Of a stretch of 33,345 nucleotides of DNA, positions 22,493 to 33,345 are shown one piece after another. This DNA is from an uncultured Clostridium sp. GTDB taxonomy: Bacteria; Bacillota; Clostridia; TANB77; CAG-508. A program made the position numbers and the translations under genes. The notes under the pieces are model-generated. The model did not search any database. It had not been told where the DNA came from and saw nothing but the letters and a program-made list of their open reading frames with translations. The first letter of the stretch is position 1, and the number at the start of each line of letters is the position of its first letter. Where the stretch lies: contig CAMUHU010000012.1 in NCBI GenBank assembly GCA_947088765.1, positions 1 to 33,345 of the forward strand, written 5' to 3'.

Positions 22493-23611
22493 ATGAAATT
22501 TGTCTGTGAAAAAGAAAAATTAATCAAAGCTATTAATTCCGTAGTGAAAGGAGTATCTTCAAGAACTACTATGCCTATATTAGAAGGTATTCTTATCCAA
22601 ACTAATAATCAAGAGATAAAGTTAACTACATATGATTTAGAATTAGGTATAGAATATGTAATTGAATGCAATGTAGAAGAACAGGGAAATACAGTTGTAA
22701 ATGCTACAATGTTTAGTGAAATTATTAGGAGGTTACCTGATTCTGATATAAGTATAACTTTAAATGAAAAAGATTTACTAGTAATAGAATGTGAAGGTTC
22801 TTTATATAAGCTATCTACTATGAATCCTTTGGAATTTCCTGAATTACCTGCTATAGATATAGAAAATTCTGTAGAATTAGACCAAAATACTTTAAAAAAT
22901 ATGATAAGAAAGACTATATTTGCAGTAAGTGTAGAAGAAAATAGACCTATTTTTACAGGATGTTTATTTGAGATACAAAATAATAAAATAAATGTAGTTG
23001 CAGTTGATGGTTTTAGATTAGGTTTAAAAAGTAATTATTTAGAAAGTAGTTCTAATGATTTTAATGCTGTTATTCCAGGTAAGACATTAAACGAAGTTAA
23101 TAAAATTATTTCGGATTCATTTGATAAGATAAAAATGAGTATATCTAAAAATCAGGCATTATTTGAAATGGAAAATTGTAAAATAGTAACAAGGCTATTA
23201 GATGGCGAATTCTTAAAGTATGATAATGTTATTCCTAAAACATGGGAAACAAGAATAAGAGTAAACAAAAAAGATTTACAAGAGTGTTTTGAAAGAATTA
23301 GTTTAATTTCAATGTCATCAATAGAAAAAGAAAGAAAATACCCTGTAAAGGTTTCAATAGAGATAGGAAAAGCAATTATTTCTTGCACAAATCAAGCAGG
23401 TGATGCGAAAGAGGAAATATTAGTTTCTACAGAAGGAAAAAATGTTGAAGCTGGATTTAATCCTAAGTATTTCTTAGATGCATTAAAGGTAATAGATGAC
23501 GAGGAGATATTCGTAGACTTTGGCAGTAGCATTTCACCATGTATCATAAGACCAGTTAATGAAGATGGTTCATATATATATATGATATTACCTATAAAAA
23601 TACAAGATTAG
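22493..23611 (+). CDS. dnaN: DNA polymerase III beta subunit (sliding clamp)
   Basis: 372 residues. The ATG at 22493 is preferred over the in-frame TTG at 22484, which abuts the AAGGAG site. The start MKFVCEKEKLIKAINSVVKG and the segments SRTTMPILEGILI, MFSEIIRRLPD, ENRPIFTGCLFEI, VAVDGFRLGL and the C-terminal YMILPIKI are typical of the clamp's three repeated domains. It tethers polymerase to DNA and recruits Hda/YabA-like and repair proteins. First gene right of the unwinding element, co-directional with the fork, 22 bases before recF. Confidence 0.97.
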   Translation: MKFVCEKEKLIKAINSVVKGVSSRTTMPILEGILIQTNNQEIKLTTYDLELGIEYVIECNVEEQGNTVVNATMFSEIIRRLPDSDISITLNEKDLLVIECEGSLYKLSTMNPLEFPELPAIDIENSVELDQNTLKNMIRKTIFAVSVEENRPIFTGCLFEIQNNKINVVAVDGFRLGLKSNYLESSSNDFNAVIPGKTLNEVNKIISDSFDKIKMSISKNQALFEMENCKIVTRLLDGEFLKYDNVIPKTWETRIRVNKKDLQECFERISLISMSSIEKERKYPVKVSIEIGKAIISCTNQAGDAKEEILVSTEGKNVEAGFNPKYFLDALKVIDDEEIFVDFGSSISPCIIRPVNEDGSYIYMILPIKIQD

Positions 23612-23633
23612 GAAAGAAAAAAAGGGAAGAAGA

Positions 23634-24707
23634 ATGTACATAAAAAAATTATCGTTAACTAATTTTAGAAATTATAATAAACAAGAAATAGAATTAAGCA
23701 AAGGTATAAATATTTTTTATGGAGATAATGCACAAGGCAAAACAAATATAATAGAGGCTATTTATTTATCTAGTATTGGAAAATCATTTAGAGCAAAAAA
23801 AGATATTGAATTAGTTAATATACAAAGTCAACAATTTGCAACAATAGAAACACAATTTGAAAAAAAAGATAGAGACGGAAAAATAAAATTAGAAATTAAG
23901 GATAAAAAAAATATATATATTAACGAAATAAAAGCAAAAAAAATAAGTGAAATTTTAGGTAATATAAATATAGTTTTATTTAGTCCAGATGATATAAATC
24001 TTTTTAAAGGAGGACCTTCAAAAAGAAGAAAAGTTTTAGATATAATGATTAGTCAGTTAAGACCTGCATATATATATAATTTGAATTTATATTTAAAAAC
24101 AATAGAACAAAGAAATAATTATCTAAGATTAATAAAATATGAAAATAAGTCTGAAGATTTGTTAGATATATGGGATGAAAAATTAGCAGAATATTCTGAA
24201 AAATTATATAAATATAGAAGTGAATTTATGGATAAAATAAAAGAAAGAATAGTTGATATTCATAAAAGAATAACAAAAGACAATGAAATAATAAAAATAA
24301 AATATATTTCTGATTTTTCAAATAAAAAAGAATATTTAGAAAAATTAAAAAACGATAGAAAAAATGATATTTCAAGAGGTTATACAGGTAGAGGAATTCA
24401 CAGAGATGATTTTATAATATATTTAAATGAAAAACCTTTAAGTATTTTTGGTTCTCAAGGTCAACATAGAACTGTTTTATTATCTTTAAAAATTGCAGAA
24501 TTGAACATAATATATGATGAAATTAACGAATATCCTATATTATTATTAGATGATTTTATGTCTGAACTAGATAATAAAAGAAGAGAAAATTTAATAGAAA
24601 ATATAGAAAACATACAAGTAATTATAACTTGCACAGAAAGATTAAATTTAAAAGAAAAAGAAAAAAAAATATTTTATATAGAGAACGGAAAAGTAACTGT
24701 AGAATGA
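23634..24707 (+). CDS. recF: DNA replication and repair protein RecF
   Basis: 357 residues. It begins MYIKKLSLTNFRNYNKQEIE with Walker A GDNAQGKTNIIEAIY near 31-45, ABC signature-like SQGQHRTVLLSLKIAEL and Walker B ILLLDDFMSELD. An SMC-like ATPase that loads RecA at gaps with RecO and RecR and is involved in restart of stalled forks. RBS AAAGGGAAG. It lies between dnaN and gyrB as in most Firmicutes, but without the small yaaA S4-like gene often placed before it. Confidence 0.97.
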   Translation: MYIKKLSLTNFRNYNKQEIELSKGINIFYGDNAQGKTNIIEAIYLSSIGKSFRAKKDIELVNIQSQQFATIETQFEKKDRDGKIKLEIKDKKNIYINEIKAKKISEILGNINIVLFSPDDINLFKGGPSKRRKVLDIMISQLRPAYIYNLNLYLKTIEQRNNYLRLIKYENKSEDLLDIWDEKLAEYSEKLYKYRSEFMDKIKERIVDIHKRITKDNEIIKIKYISDFSNKKEYLEKLKNDRKNDISRGYTGRGIHRDDFIIYLNEKPLSIFGSQGQHRTVLLSLKIAELNIIYDEINEYPILLLDDFMSELDNKRRENLIENIENIQVIITCTERLNLKEKEKKIFYIENGKVTVE

Positions 24708-24734
24708 TTAAAATTATAAAAATTAAAAAAAATA

Positions 24735-24763
24735 TTGATTTTTTTTAATTTTTAATATAATAT
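24735..24763 (+). promoter_or_regulatory. gyrB promoter
   Basis: TTGATT (24735-24740), 17 bases, TAATAT (24758-24763), giving a start near 24771 and a leader of about 200 bases ahead of gyrB. Confidence 0.5.
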
Positions 24764-24783
24764 AAATAAAACGAGAAAATAAA

Positions 24784-26898
<2,115 letters not shown>

Positions 26899-26903
26899 AA
26901 AGA

Positions 26904-26933
26904 CCGAAGGTTCCGATTATTCGGAACCTTCGG
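26904..26933 (+). terminator. Terminator-like hairpin after gyrB
   Basis: CCGAAGGTTCCGA, TTAT, TCGGAACCTTCGG: a perfect 13-bp stem 5 bases after the stop. The following bases are A/T-mixed with no clean T run, so it may stabilise the 3' end rather than terminate efficiently. Confidence 0.65.
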
Positions 26934-27409
26934 ATTATGTAAAAAGTAAAGCTAATATTAATCTACAGCTAAAACTATTATGCATAAATACTCAACTAAT
27001 ATATATTACTATATAAATAATCAATTTTCCACACATAATAATCAGTTGCTAGGCCATAAAAACACTTTTAATAACCATATTCATCCTTATGAATAAAGGA
27101 CTAATAACAATCATTACGAAATATAAATATGACCGTATCTCAAATATATTACCTATAATTTAACCATATATAAGAACATAAAAAATAATCTATAAGAAAA
27201 CTTAAAATATACAAATATAGCTTACATACAAATAATATATTCTTATCGCCGGCATAATATAATCTTAAAAATAAAACTATAATACACCTTTGCTCGAATA
27301 ATATAAAACCTAATAAAATCTTATATTACTCTTTGAATCAACTAATATTAACCTTACAATCTTTATTATAATCAAAATAAAAAAATATATACAAAAAAAT
27401 AAAAAAGTA
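26934..27409. other. Gene-free, G-poor AT-rich stretch between gyrB and the VirB4 locus
   Basis: About 475 bases with stops in all frames. The plus strand has noticeably few G residues and many short TAATAT and ATATA tracts. One isolated DnaA-box-like TTTTCCACA occurs near 27024. No tRNA-like fold, strong hairpin or known RNA was recognised; it could be a decayed gene, a binding region or an untested small RNA. Confidence 0.5.
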
Positions 27410-27437
27410 TTGACAAAATAAAAAAAGATGATACAAT
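27410..27437 (+). promoter_or_regulatory. Promoter of the VirB4 locus
   Basis: TTGACA (27410-27415), 16 bases, TACAAT (27432-27437): a strong sigma-A promoter about 90 bases before the first gene. Confidence 0.7.
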
Positions 27438-27531
27438 ATCAGTAATTTAAAGTCAAAAAATTTTTAATCAAATCTATTTTATCAATTAAAAATAAAAAGT
27501 TTTATCTAAAAAATTCCAAAAAGGAGAAAAA

Positions 27532-28080
27532 ATGAAAAATTTAATATCTATTCAAGAATGGTTGCCATTTTCTAAAATTTTTAAGAAAGGAGTGGTAAAA
27601 TTAAAAGATGACTCCTATGTAAAAATATTAAAAATAGTTCCGATAAATTATAGTCTAAAATCGGAAATAGAAAAAGAGGCAATATTAAATTCCTACAAAA
27701 TTTTCTTAAAAACATGTAATTTTAACCTACAAATTTTAATTCAATCAAATAAAGAAGATTTAAATCAAATTATATCAAAAATTAATAATCAAATAAAAAA
27801 AGAAAAAGAAGAAAAAATAAAAAAAATATCAGAGAAATATATTAATTATATAAAAGAAATTAATTATAATAAAAAATCAACAGCAAGAAGATTTTATATA
27901 ATAATAAAAATATCTAATAAAAAAGGTGAAGAAAATATACAACAAGAACTAGAAGAAAAATATCTAAAAATAAAAGAAGGACTAGAAAGATGTGGCAATA
28001 GAATCGAAGAAATAGAAACAAAAGAAGAAACAAGGGAGGTTTTGTTTTCTTTTTATAATAAGAGATTAAGCCAGTTATAG
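27532..28080 (+). CDS. Type IV secretion-associated protein, TraC / VirB4-N-domain-like
   Basis: 182 residues, soluble, with a coiled-coil-prone Lys/Glu-rich centre (QIKKEKEEKIKKISEKYINY). It starts ISIQEWLPFSKIFKKGVVKL, then YVKILKIVPINYSLKSEIEK, LNSYKIFLKTCNFNLQILIQ and later RRFYIIIKISNK. These resemble the non-ATPase N-terminal region of VirB4/TraC-type proteins (the FxxxDGIv, P-x-N-x-x-LKS-x-x-E and lQIliqs features), but there is no Walker motif. The next gene, 46 bases on, encodes a full VirB4, so this is a separate protein, perhaps forming a complex with it. RBS AAAGGAG. Assignment by resemblance and context. Confidence 0.55.
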   Translation: MKNLISIQEWLPFSKIFKKGVVKLKDDSYVKILKIVPINYSLKSEIEKEAILNSYKIFLKTCNFNLQILIQSNKEDLNQIISKINNQIKKEKEEKIKKISEKYINYIKEINYNKKSTARRFYIIIKISNKKGEENIQQELEEKYLKIKEGLERCGNRIEEIETKEETREVLFSFYNKRLSQL

Positions 28081-28126
28081 ATAAAAATAATATAAAAAAT
28101 ATTTTTAAAATTTGAAAGGAAAAAAT

Positions 28127-29911
28127 ATGAAACAAAAAGAGGAAATAGAATTAGAAAAAGGAAATTTCAAAGATATAGACTATATAAGTCCATCATATAT
28201 AGATAAAAAAAATCCAAAGTACTTTGAAATAGATGGGATAAAATATTCTGGATTATTAATAATAAATTATAATAGAGAAAATAGCGAATTAATTTTAAAA
28301 AATTTAATTGATATTAATATAAACATAAATATATCCATTTTTTATGAAAAAAAGGATAATTTCAAAGTTATTAGAGAATTAACTTATTATATTGGCAATT
28401 CAGGAGCAGAAATAAAAGAAAATGGGAAGAAAAATAGAGAAGATATAGAATTAATATCATACACTCATAATGACGCACAATATATAAGAAAAGAAATGCA
28501 AATAAACAATGAAGAACTTTATAACATATATATATACATAGAAATATTTTCAGAAGACGAAAAAGAATTAGAATATTTTTTAAATAAAGTAGAAGGAATT
28601 ATACAAAGTCAAGGAATGCAAACAAGAAGAGCTTACTTTAGACAAGAACAATGCTTTTTGTCATGTACACCAATAATGAAAAATTCAGAAGACATAAAAG
28701 CGGTCTCCAGAAGAAATATATTAACTTCTGGACTATTAGCTACATATCCATTTATTTCATCATCAATATTTGATAAAAATGGAATATTTATAGGAACAAA
28801 TATGAACAATAACTCACCTGTTTTTGTTGACAAATATGACAGAGAAAAATATAAAAATTCAAACATGTGCATATTTGGTACAAGTGGAGCAGGAAAATCT
28901 TTTTATACTAAGTTATTAATAATTAGAAATAGAATTTTAGGGATAGAACAATATGTAATAGATCCAGAAAGAGAATACGAAAAATTATGCAATGAAATGA
29001 ATGGAGTATTATTAAAAATAGGTCCAGCATCAAAGACATATATAAATATTTTTGACATTAGGCAAGAAAGTATAGAAGAAAATGAAAAGGGGTATTTAGC
29101 AACAAAAATAGGAAAACTAATAGGATTTTTTAATTTAGTATTTGGAGATATAAATGAAGAAGAAAAAGGAATATTAGAAAACAAAATAATAGAATGTTAC
29201 AAGAATAAAGGTGTAAATTTTAATGATGAGAGCTTATTTAAAAGAGAACAAGGTAAAAAAATTTTTAAAGAAAGTAAAGATATGCCAAAATTAGAAGACT
29301 TATATAATATATTAGATGACAAAGAGAAAACTCAAAAAACATTTAAAATAAAATTATTTCCATTTATAAAAGGCTCTTTAAAATTCTTTAATAATTACAC
29401 AAATATAAAAATAAATAATAAATTAATAGTTGCAGATATATATGAATTAGGAGAAGAAAATATAAAATATGGAATGTATACTTTTACTGAATTATTTTGG
29501 GACAAAATAAAATTAAATAGAAACAAAAGAAAAGCAATTTATTTAGATGAAATTTGGAGATTAATAGGAGTAACATCAAATAAATATGTTGCAAGTTTTA
29601 TATATAAAATATTTAAAACTATAAGAAAATATGGAGGAAGTGCTACTGCAATAACACAAGATGTATCTGATTTATTTAGCTTAGAAAAAGGTACATATGG
29701 AAAAAGTATATTAAATAATTCGAGTATAAAAACATTTTTCTCACTAGAAGAAGAAAATATCAAAATTTTAAGTGAAAATGCAAATTTATCAGAAATGGAA
29801 AAAATAGAAATAAAAGGATTAAAAAAGGGAGAAACATTGATGTTTATAGGAGATAATCATGTTTTAGTAAAAATAGAAGCAGATGAATTTGAAAAAGAAT
29901 TAATTGAATAG
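28127..29911 (+). CDS. virB4: VirB4-family type IV secretion ATPase
   Basis: 594 residues from ATG 28127 (GAAAGGA upstream; an in-frame TTG at 28112 precedes that site). The N-terminal domain (about 1-190) ends with QEQCFLSCTPIMKNSEDIKA. The ATPase domain has NMCIFGTSGAGKSFYTKLLI (Walker A, about 251-258), the family's YVIDPEREYEKLCNEMNGVL, RKAIYLDEIWRLIG (Walker B, about 473) and GGSATAITQDVSDLF. This powers assembly or substrate movement at the inner membrane, working with the VirB3-like and VirB6-like proteins encoded at 2902-4092. No frame damage is seen. It is placed between gyrB and gyrA, splitting a pair that is normally adjacent. Confidence 0.9.
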   Translation: MKQKEEIELEKGNFKDIDYISPSYIDKKNPKYFEIDGIKYSGLLIINYNRENSELILKNLIDINININISIFYEKKDNFKVIRELTYYIGNSGAEIKENGKKNREDIELISYTHNDAQYIRKEMQINNEELYNIYIYIEIFSEDEKELEYFLNKVEGIIQSQGMQTRRAYFRQEQCFLSCTPIMKNSEDIKAVSRRNILTSGLLATYPFISSSIFDKNGIFIGTNMNNNSPVFVDKYDREKYKNSNMCIFGTSGAGKSFYTKLLIIRNRILGIEQYVIDPEREYEKLCNEMNGVLLKIGPASKTYINIFDIRQESIEENEKGYLATKIGKLIGFFNLVFGDINEEEKGILENKIIECYKNKGVNFNDESLFKREQGKKIFKESKDMPKLEDLYNILDDKEKTQKTFKIKLFPFIKGSLKFFNNYTNIKINNKLIVADIYELGEENIKYGMYTFTELFWDKIKLNRNKRKAIYLDEIWRLIGVTSNKYVASFIYKIFKTIRKYGGSATAITQDVSDLFSLEKGTYGKSILNNSSIKTFFSLEEENIKILSENANLSEMEKIEIKGLKKGETLMFIGDNHVLVKIEADEFEKELIE

Positions 29912-29925
29912 AAAGAAGGAATAAT

Positions 29926-30657
29926 ATGAATCAAATATTAGACAATGATTTAAATAAAGAAATAAAAGAAAATTTAATAGAAGATAATATAGAAAAAAAA
30001 CAAAATAATTTTTTAGGTAATATATTAGGAAAGACCATAAATACAGCAATAGACACAGGATTAAGAATAATTTTACCAAATTCAATAGAAGATAGTGTAA
30101 TAGATATAAAAAATTCATTATTTAATGATGGACTAAAAGAAGGTATAAAAAGTGCTATAAATTCTGCTATAAATTTAGGAAAAAGTGCAATAGGAATTGT
30201 AACAGGTAAATTTGAAAATGTTTCTCAAGCATATAATGCAGTAAAAAGTGGAGGGTTATTAGACAGTACATCTAAAGCATTAGATAGTGCTATAAAATCA
30301 GCAAATAAGAATGGAATGATAAAAGATGGAACTGCAAAATTTATAAAAAAAGGAAAAAATGCTTTAAAAGAATGTATATCAAGTAATATAGAAAAAACTT
30401 TTATGGAGCAAATAGACAGTGTTGAAAAAATAGGGAAATATGTTAATAACTGGAATAAATGCTTAGAAAATAAAGATTTAAAGGGAATGGAAAGAGAATA
30501 TAAAAAAATACAACAAAAATTAGAATCAGTTATGCCATTAGAACAAACTTTAAACGAAGTGGAAACAATATCTAATATACAAACATTAATAAAAAACAAA
30601 GGAGGAATAGAATATTTATCAGCTGAAGAAATAGAATTAGCAAAGAAATTAATATAA
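29926..30657 (+). CDS. Uncharacterised helical protein, last gene of the VirB4 locus
   Basis: 243 residues, not recognised. An acidic N-terminus is followed by a Gly/Ala/Ser-rich region of amphipathic helices with a repetitive look (LGKTINTAIDTGLRIILPNS, IKSAINSAINLGKSAIGIVT, SKALDSAIKSANKNG), then a charged helical C-terminal part (YKKIQQKLESVMPLEQTLNE). No signal peptide or clear transmembrane helix is seen, but the middle could be membrane-active. RBS AAGGA 5 bases upstream; it starts 14 bases after virB4, so the two are co-expressed. It could be a secretion-system accessory protein or a substrate; both are guesses from position. Confidence 0.75.
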   Translation: MNQILDNDLNKEIKENLIEDNIEKKQNNFLGNILGKTINTAIDTGLRIILPNSIEDSVIDIKNSLFNDGLKEGIKSAINSAINLGKSAIGIVTGKFENVSQAYNAVKSGGLLDSTSKALDSAIKSANKNGMIKDGTAKFIKKGKNALKECISSNIEKTFMEQIDSVEKIGKYVNNWNKCLENKDLKGMEREYKKIQQKLESVMPLEQTLNEVETISNIQTLIKNKGGIEYLSAEEIELAKKLI

Positions 30658-30681
30658 GGAAAAAAAATTAAAAACTTTCAC

Positions 30682-30710
30682 TTGCATATTTTTTATTGTT
30701 TTAGTATAAT
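30682..30710 (+). promoter_or_regulatory. gyrA promoter
   Basis: TTGCAT (30682-30687), 17 bases, TATAAT (30705-30710), about 50 bases before the gyrA ATG. So gyrA has its own promoter, separate from gyrB. Confidence 0.7.
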
Positions 30711-30760
30711 ACAAGAGAATATAAAACAACGAAAAATATATAGGGAAAAGAGGATTTTAA

Positions 30761-33238
30761 ATGGATAGACCAGAAGAAACAATAATAGAAAGAGATATTG
30801 AAAAAGAAATGAGAACAGCATACATTGATTATGCGATGAGCGTAATTGTAGCACGTGCTTTACCAGATGTTAGAGATGGTTTAAAACCAGTACATAGAAG
30901 AATTTTATATTCTATGCATGAAGATGGAATTACATCAGACAAGCCATATAGAAAATCAGCAAATACAGTAGGTTCTGTGTTAGGAAGATATCATCCACAT
31001 GGAGATGCAGCAGTATATGATGCAATGGTAAGAATGGCACAAACCTTTTCATTAAGATATCCATTAATAGATGGACATGGAAACTTTGGTTCAGTAGATG
31101 GAGATCCACCAGCAGCAATGAGGTATACAGAAGCAAGAATGTCAAAAATTGCAAATTATATGATGTCAGATATAGAAAAAAATACAGTAAATTTTGTTCC
31201 AAACTATGATGATAGACTACAAGAACCAAGTGTATTGCCAACAAAATTACCAGCATTATTATTAAATGGTTCATCAGGAATAGCAGTAGGAATGGCAACA
31301 AACATACCACCACACAATTTAATAGAGGTGGTAAATGGAATAGATGCAATGATAGATAATCCTGAAATAACTAATGAAGAATTAATGCAATACATAAAAG
31401 GTCCAGATTTTCCAACTGGAGCAACAATATTAGGAAAAGAAGGTATAAAAGAAGCATATACAACAGGACGTGGAAAGATAATAATGAGAGCTGAAGCAGA
31501 AATTGAGGAAATGGCAGGAAATAGACAAAGAATAATTGTTACATCTTTACCATACCAAGTAAATAAAGCACGTCTACATCAAACTATAGATCAACTTGCT
31601 AGAGATAAAAAAATAGAAGGAATATCAGCGATAAGAGATGAATCAGATAGAACAGCTAATACTAGATTAGTAATAGAATTAAAAAGAGATGCAAATGCAC
31701 AAGTAATATTAAATAGATTATATAAATATACACAAATGCAAGATACTTTTGGAGTAATAACATTAGCACTAGTAAATGGAGAACCAAAGATATTAACATT
31801 AAGAGAATGTATATATTATTTCTTAGAGCATAGAAAAGAAGTAATAGTCAGAAGAACTAGATTTGAACTTGAAAAAGCAGAAGCAAGAGCACATATATTA
31901 GAAGGATTAAGAATAGCAATTAATAACATTGATGAAGTAATAAAAATAATTAGGGAATCTTATGATGATGCAAAAGAGAAATTAATGGAAAGATTCAAAT
32001 TATCAGAAATACAAGCACAAGCTATTTTGGATATGAGGTTAAAAACATTACAAGGATTACAAATAGAAAAAATAGAAGAAGAATATAGTGAATTAATGAA
32101 ATTAATTGAACATTTAAAAGAAATACTTGCAAATGAATATTTAGTATATCAAATAATAAAAGAAGAATGTGAAGAATTAAAAAGCAAATATGGAGATGAA
32201 AGAAAAACAAAAATAATAGGTGCAGCAGGAGAATTTGTAGATGAAGATTTAATAAAAGAAGAACAAACTGTAATAGCACTTACACACTTTGGTTATATAA
32301 AACGTATGCCTATAAATACATATAAAAGTCAAAGAAGAGGTGGAAAAGGTATTACAGGAATTGCTACACGTGAAGAAGATTTCGTAAAAAATATATTTAC
32401 AGCATCAACACATGACACAATATTATTCTTTACAAATAAAGGAAAACTATATAAATTAAAAGGATATGAAGTACCAGAGGCAGGAAGAACAGCAAAGGGA
32501 ACTGCAATAGTCAATTTACTAAGTTTAGACCCTGGAGAAAAAGTATCAGCAATTATCCCAATACAAAACTTTGCAAATGGAAAATATTTACTAATGTCAA
32601 CAAAGAGAGGAATTATAAAAAAGACACCACTTACAGAATATGATTCATCAAGAAAGACGGGATTACAAGGAATTGCATTAAAAGACGATGATGAATTAAT
32701 TTCAGTAAGATTGACTGACGGAGAAGACAATGTAGTTCTAGTAACGCAAAATGGACAATGTATAACATTTGATGAAAAAGATGTAAGGCCAATGGGAAGG
32801 GTATCACAAGGTGTAATAGGAATAAAATTAGATTCAGATGATGTTGTAATAGGAATGGAATCAATAATAACTGGAAGTAAAGCAACACTATTAACAATAA
32901 CTGAAAATGGATTTGGAAAAAGAACAGAACTTGATGAATACAGGGTTCAAATAAGAGGAGGAAAAGGAGTAACAACATATAAAATTACTCCAAAAACAGG
33001 AAAAGTTGTAGGAATAAAAATAACAGATGGAAATGAAGATGTAATGTTAATAACTGATACAGGAATAGTTATAAGATTAAAAGTTTCCGAGGTTAGTGTC
33101 TTAGGACGTTCAACACAAGGTGTTACATTAATAAGAACAAATGATGGAGGAAAAGTCGTAAGTTTTGAAATTGTTGAACCAGAAGAAGAAATTGAAGAGG
33201 AAATAGAAGAAGCAAAAGATAAAAATTCAGATGAATAG
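30761..33238 (+). CDS. gyrA: DNA gyrase subunit A
   Basis: 825 residues, full length. The N-terminal breakage-reunion domain has [20 protein letters not shown] and the catalytic Tyr122 in AAMRYTEAR. The quinolone-determining region reads [12 protein letters not shown], with Ala at position 83 (Ser in E. coli) and Asp at 87. The GyrA-box, which marks true gyrase rather than topoisomerase IV, is QRRGGKG near residue 525; a C-terminal beta-pinwheel follows, with an acidic Glu-rich tail. It works with GyrB at 24970-26898, but a three-gene secretion locus separates them. RBS AGAGGA, own promoter at 30682, terminator at 33248. Confidence 0.98.
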   Translation: MDRPEETIIERDIEKEMRTAYIDYAMSVIVARALPDVRDGLKPVHRRILYSMHEDGITSDKPYRKSANTVGSVLGRYHPHGDAAVYDAMVRMAQTFSLRYPLIDGHGNFGSVDGDPPAAMRYTEARMSKIANYMMSDIEKNTVNFVPNYDDRLQEPSVLPTKLPALLLNGSSGIAVGMATNIPPHNLIEVVNGIDAMIDNPEITNEELMQYIKGPDFPTGATILGKEGIKEAYTTGRGKIIMRAEAEIEEMAGNRQRIIVTSLPYQVNKARLHQTIDQLARDKKIEGISAIRDESDRTANTRLVIELKRDANAQVILNRLYKYTQMQDTFGVITLALVNGEPKILTLRECIYYFLEHRKEVIVRRTRFELEKAEARAHILEGLRIAINNIDEVIKIIRESYDDAKEKLMERFKLSEIQAQAILDMRLKTLQGLQIEKIEEEYSELMKLIEHLKEILANEYLVYQIIKEECEELKSKYGDERKTKIIGAAGEFVDEDLIKEEQTVIALTHFGYIKRMPINTYKSQRRGGKGITGIATREEDFVKNIFTASTHDTILFFTNKGKLYKLKGYEVPEAGRTAKGTAIVNLLSLDPGEKVSAIIPIQNFANGKYLLMSTKRGIIKKTPLTEYDSSRKTGLQGIALKDDDELISVRLTDGEDNVVLVTQNGQCITFDEKDVRPMGRVSQGVIGIKLDSDDVVIGMESIITGSKATLLTITENGFGKRTELDEYRVQIRGGKGVTTYKITPKTGKVVGIKITDGNEDVMLITDTGIVIRLKVSEVSVLGRSTQGVTLIRTNDGGKVVSFEIVEPEEEIEEEIEEAKDKNSDE

Positions 33239-33247
33239 AAATATAAA

Positions 33248-33276
33248 ATAGGCATGGTAATACATGTCTATTTTTG
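33248..33276 (+). terminator. gyrA terminator
   Basis: ATAGGCATG, GTAATA, CATGTCTAT (one G-T wobble) followed by a T run, 9 bases after the gyrA stop. Nothing further is seen to the window end. Confidence 0.75.
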
Positions 33277-33345
33277 TATTCTATAAATATTACATTTAAA
33301 AAACATAATTATAAAAAACAAATTATAAATTAAAAAAAGAAAAAA

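Noticed and set aside
27020-27040. DnaA-box-like TTTTCCACA in the gyrB-virB4 gap as a second origin element
   Set aside because: It is a single imperfect box without trios or clustering; chance occurrence is likely in such AT-rich DNA.

Overview
The window is the replication-origin neighbourhood of a very AT-rich Bacillota (Firmicutes) chromosome, most likely an uncultured Clostridia-type lineage. The evidence is the order rpmH-rnpA-yidD-yidC-jag-mnmE-mnmG-parA-parB on the minus strand, facing dnaA-dnaN-recF-gyrB-gyrA on the plus strand, together with DnaD/DnaI-type primosome genes and tRNA genes that encode their CCA ends. The species cannot be named from the sequence alone. No rsmG lies between mnmG and parA, and no yaaA-type gene lies between dnaN and recF.

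Layout. 1-560: tRNA-Glu (cut by the window edge), tRNA-Lys and a small DUF1858 protein, all on the minus strand. 571-6182: a plus-strand operon with a small membrane ORF, a VirD4/TraG-like coupling ATPase broken by one extra base inside its P-loop, a VirB2/TrbC-like pilin, a VirB6/TrbL-like channel protein, a PrgI/VirB3-like protein, then a DnaD-domain protein and a DnaC/DnaI helicase loader. 6185-6613: a 62-bp direct repeat that includes the 3' end of tRNA-Ser, and two tRNA-Ser genes. 6674-12504: an accessory island of tandem modules, each a Big_14-like membrane-anchored protein plus a secreted V8-like protease, separated by near-identical terminator hairpins. Most copies are decaying or diverging, and the island also holds a serine-recombinase remnant and a complete type III (CptIN/ToxIN-like) toxin-antitoxin locus. 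12569-20580: parB, parA, mnmG, mnmE, jag, yidC, yidD, rnpA, rpmH. 20581-22477: dnaA with DnaA boxes on both sides, and a clear unwinding site (two abutting DnaA boxes, then six CTA trios, then AT-rich DNA). 22493-26898: dnaN, recF, and gyrB with a long structured leader. 27410-30657: a second type IV secretion locus (a separate 182-aa protein, the VirB4 ATPase, and an unknown 243-aa protein). 30761-33238: gyrA.

How it fits together. The core encodes origin firing (DnaA, DnaD, DnaI-like loader, DnaN, RecF, gyrase) and origin segregation (ParA, ParB). Around it, in two blocks about 21 kb apart, are the inner-membrane and ATPase parts of a type IV secretion machine (VirB2, VirB3, VirB4, VirB6, VirD4) with no relaxase, working integrase or cell-wall hydrolase in view. 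One block shares an operon with replication-initiation genes. This looks like a machine resident in the chromosomal backbone rather than a recent conjugative element, and it is the most unusual feature of the window. Other points of interest are the gyrB leader RNA, the catalytically dead protease copy, and the pseudoknot-repeat antitoxin RNA.
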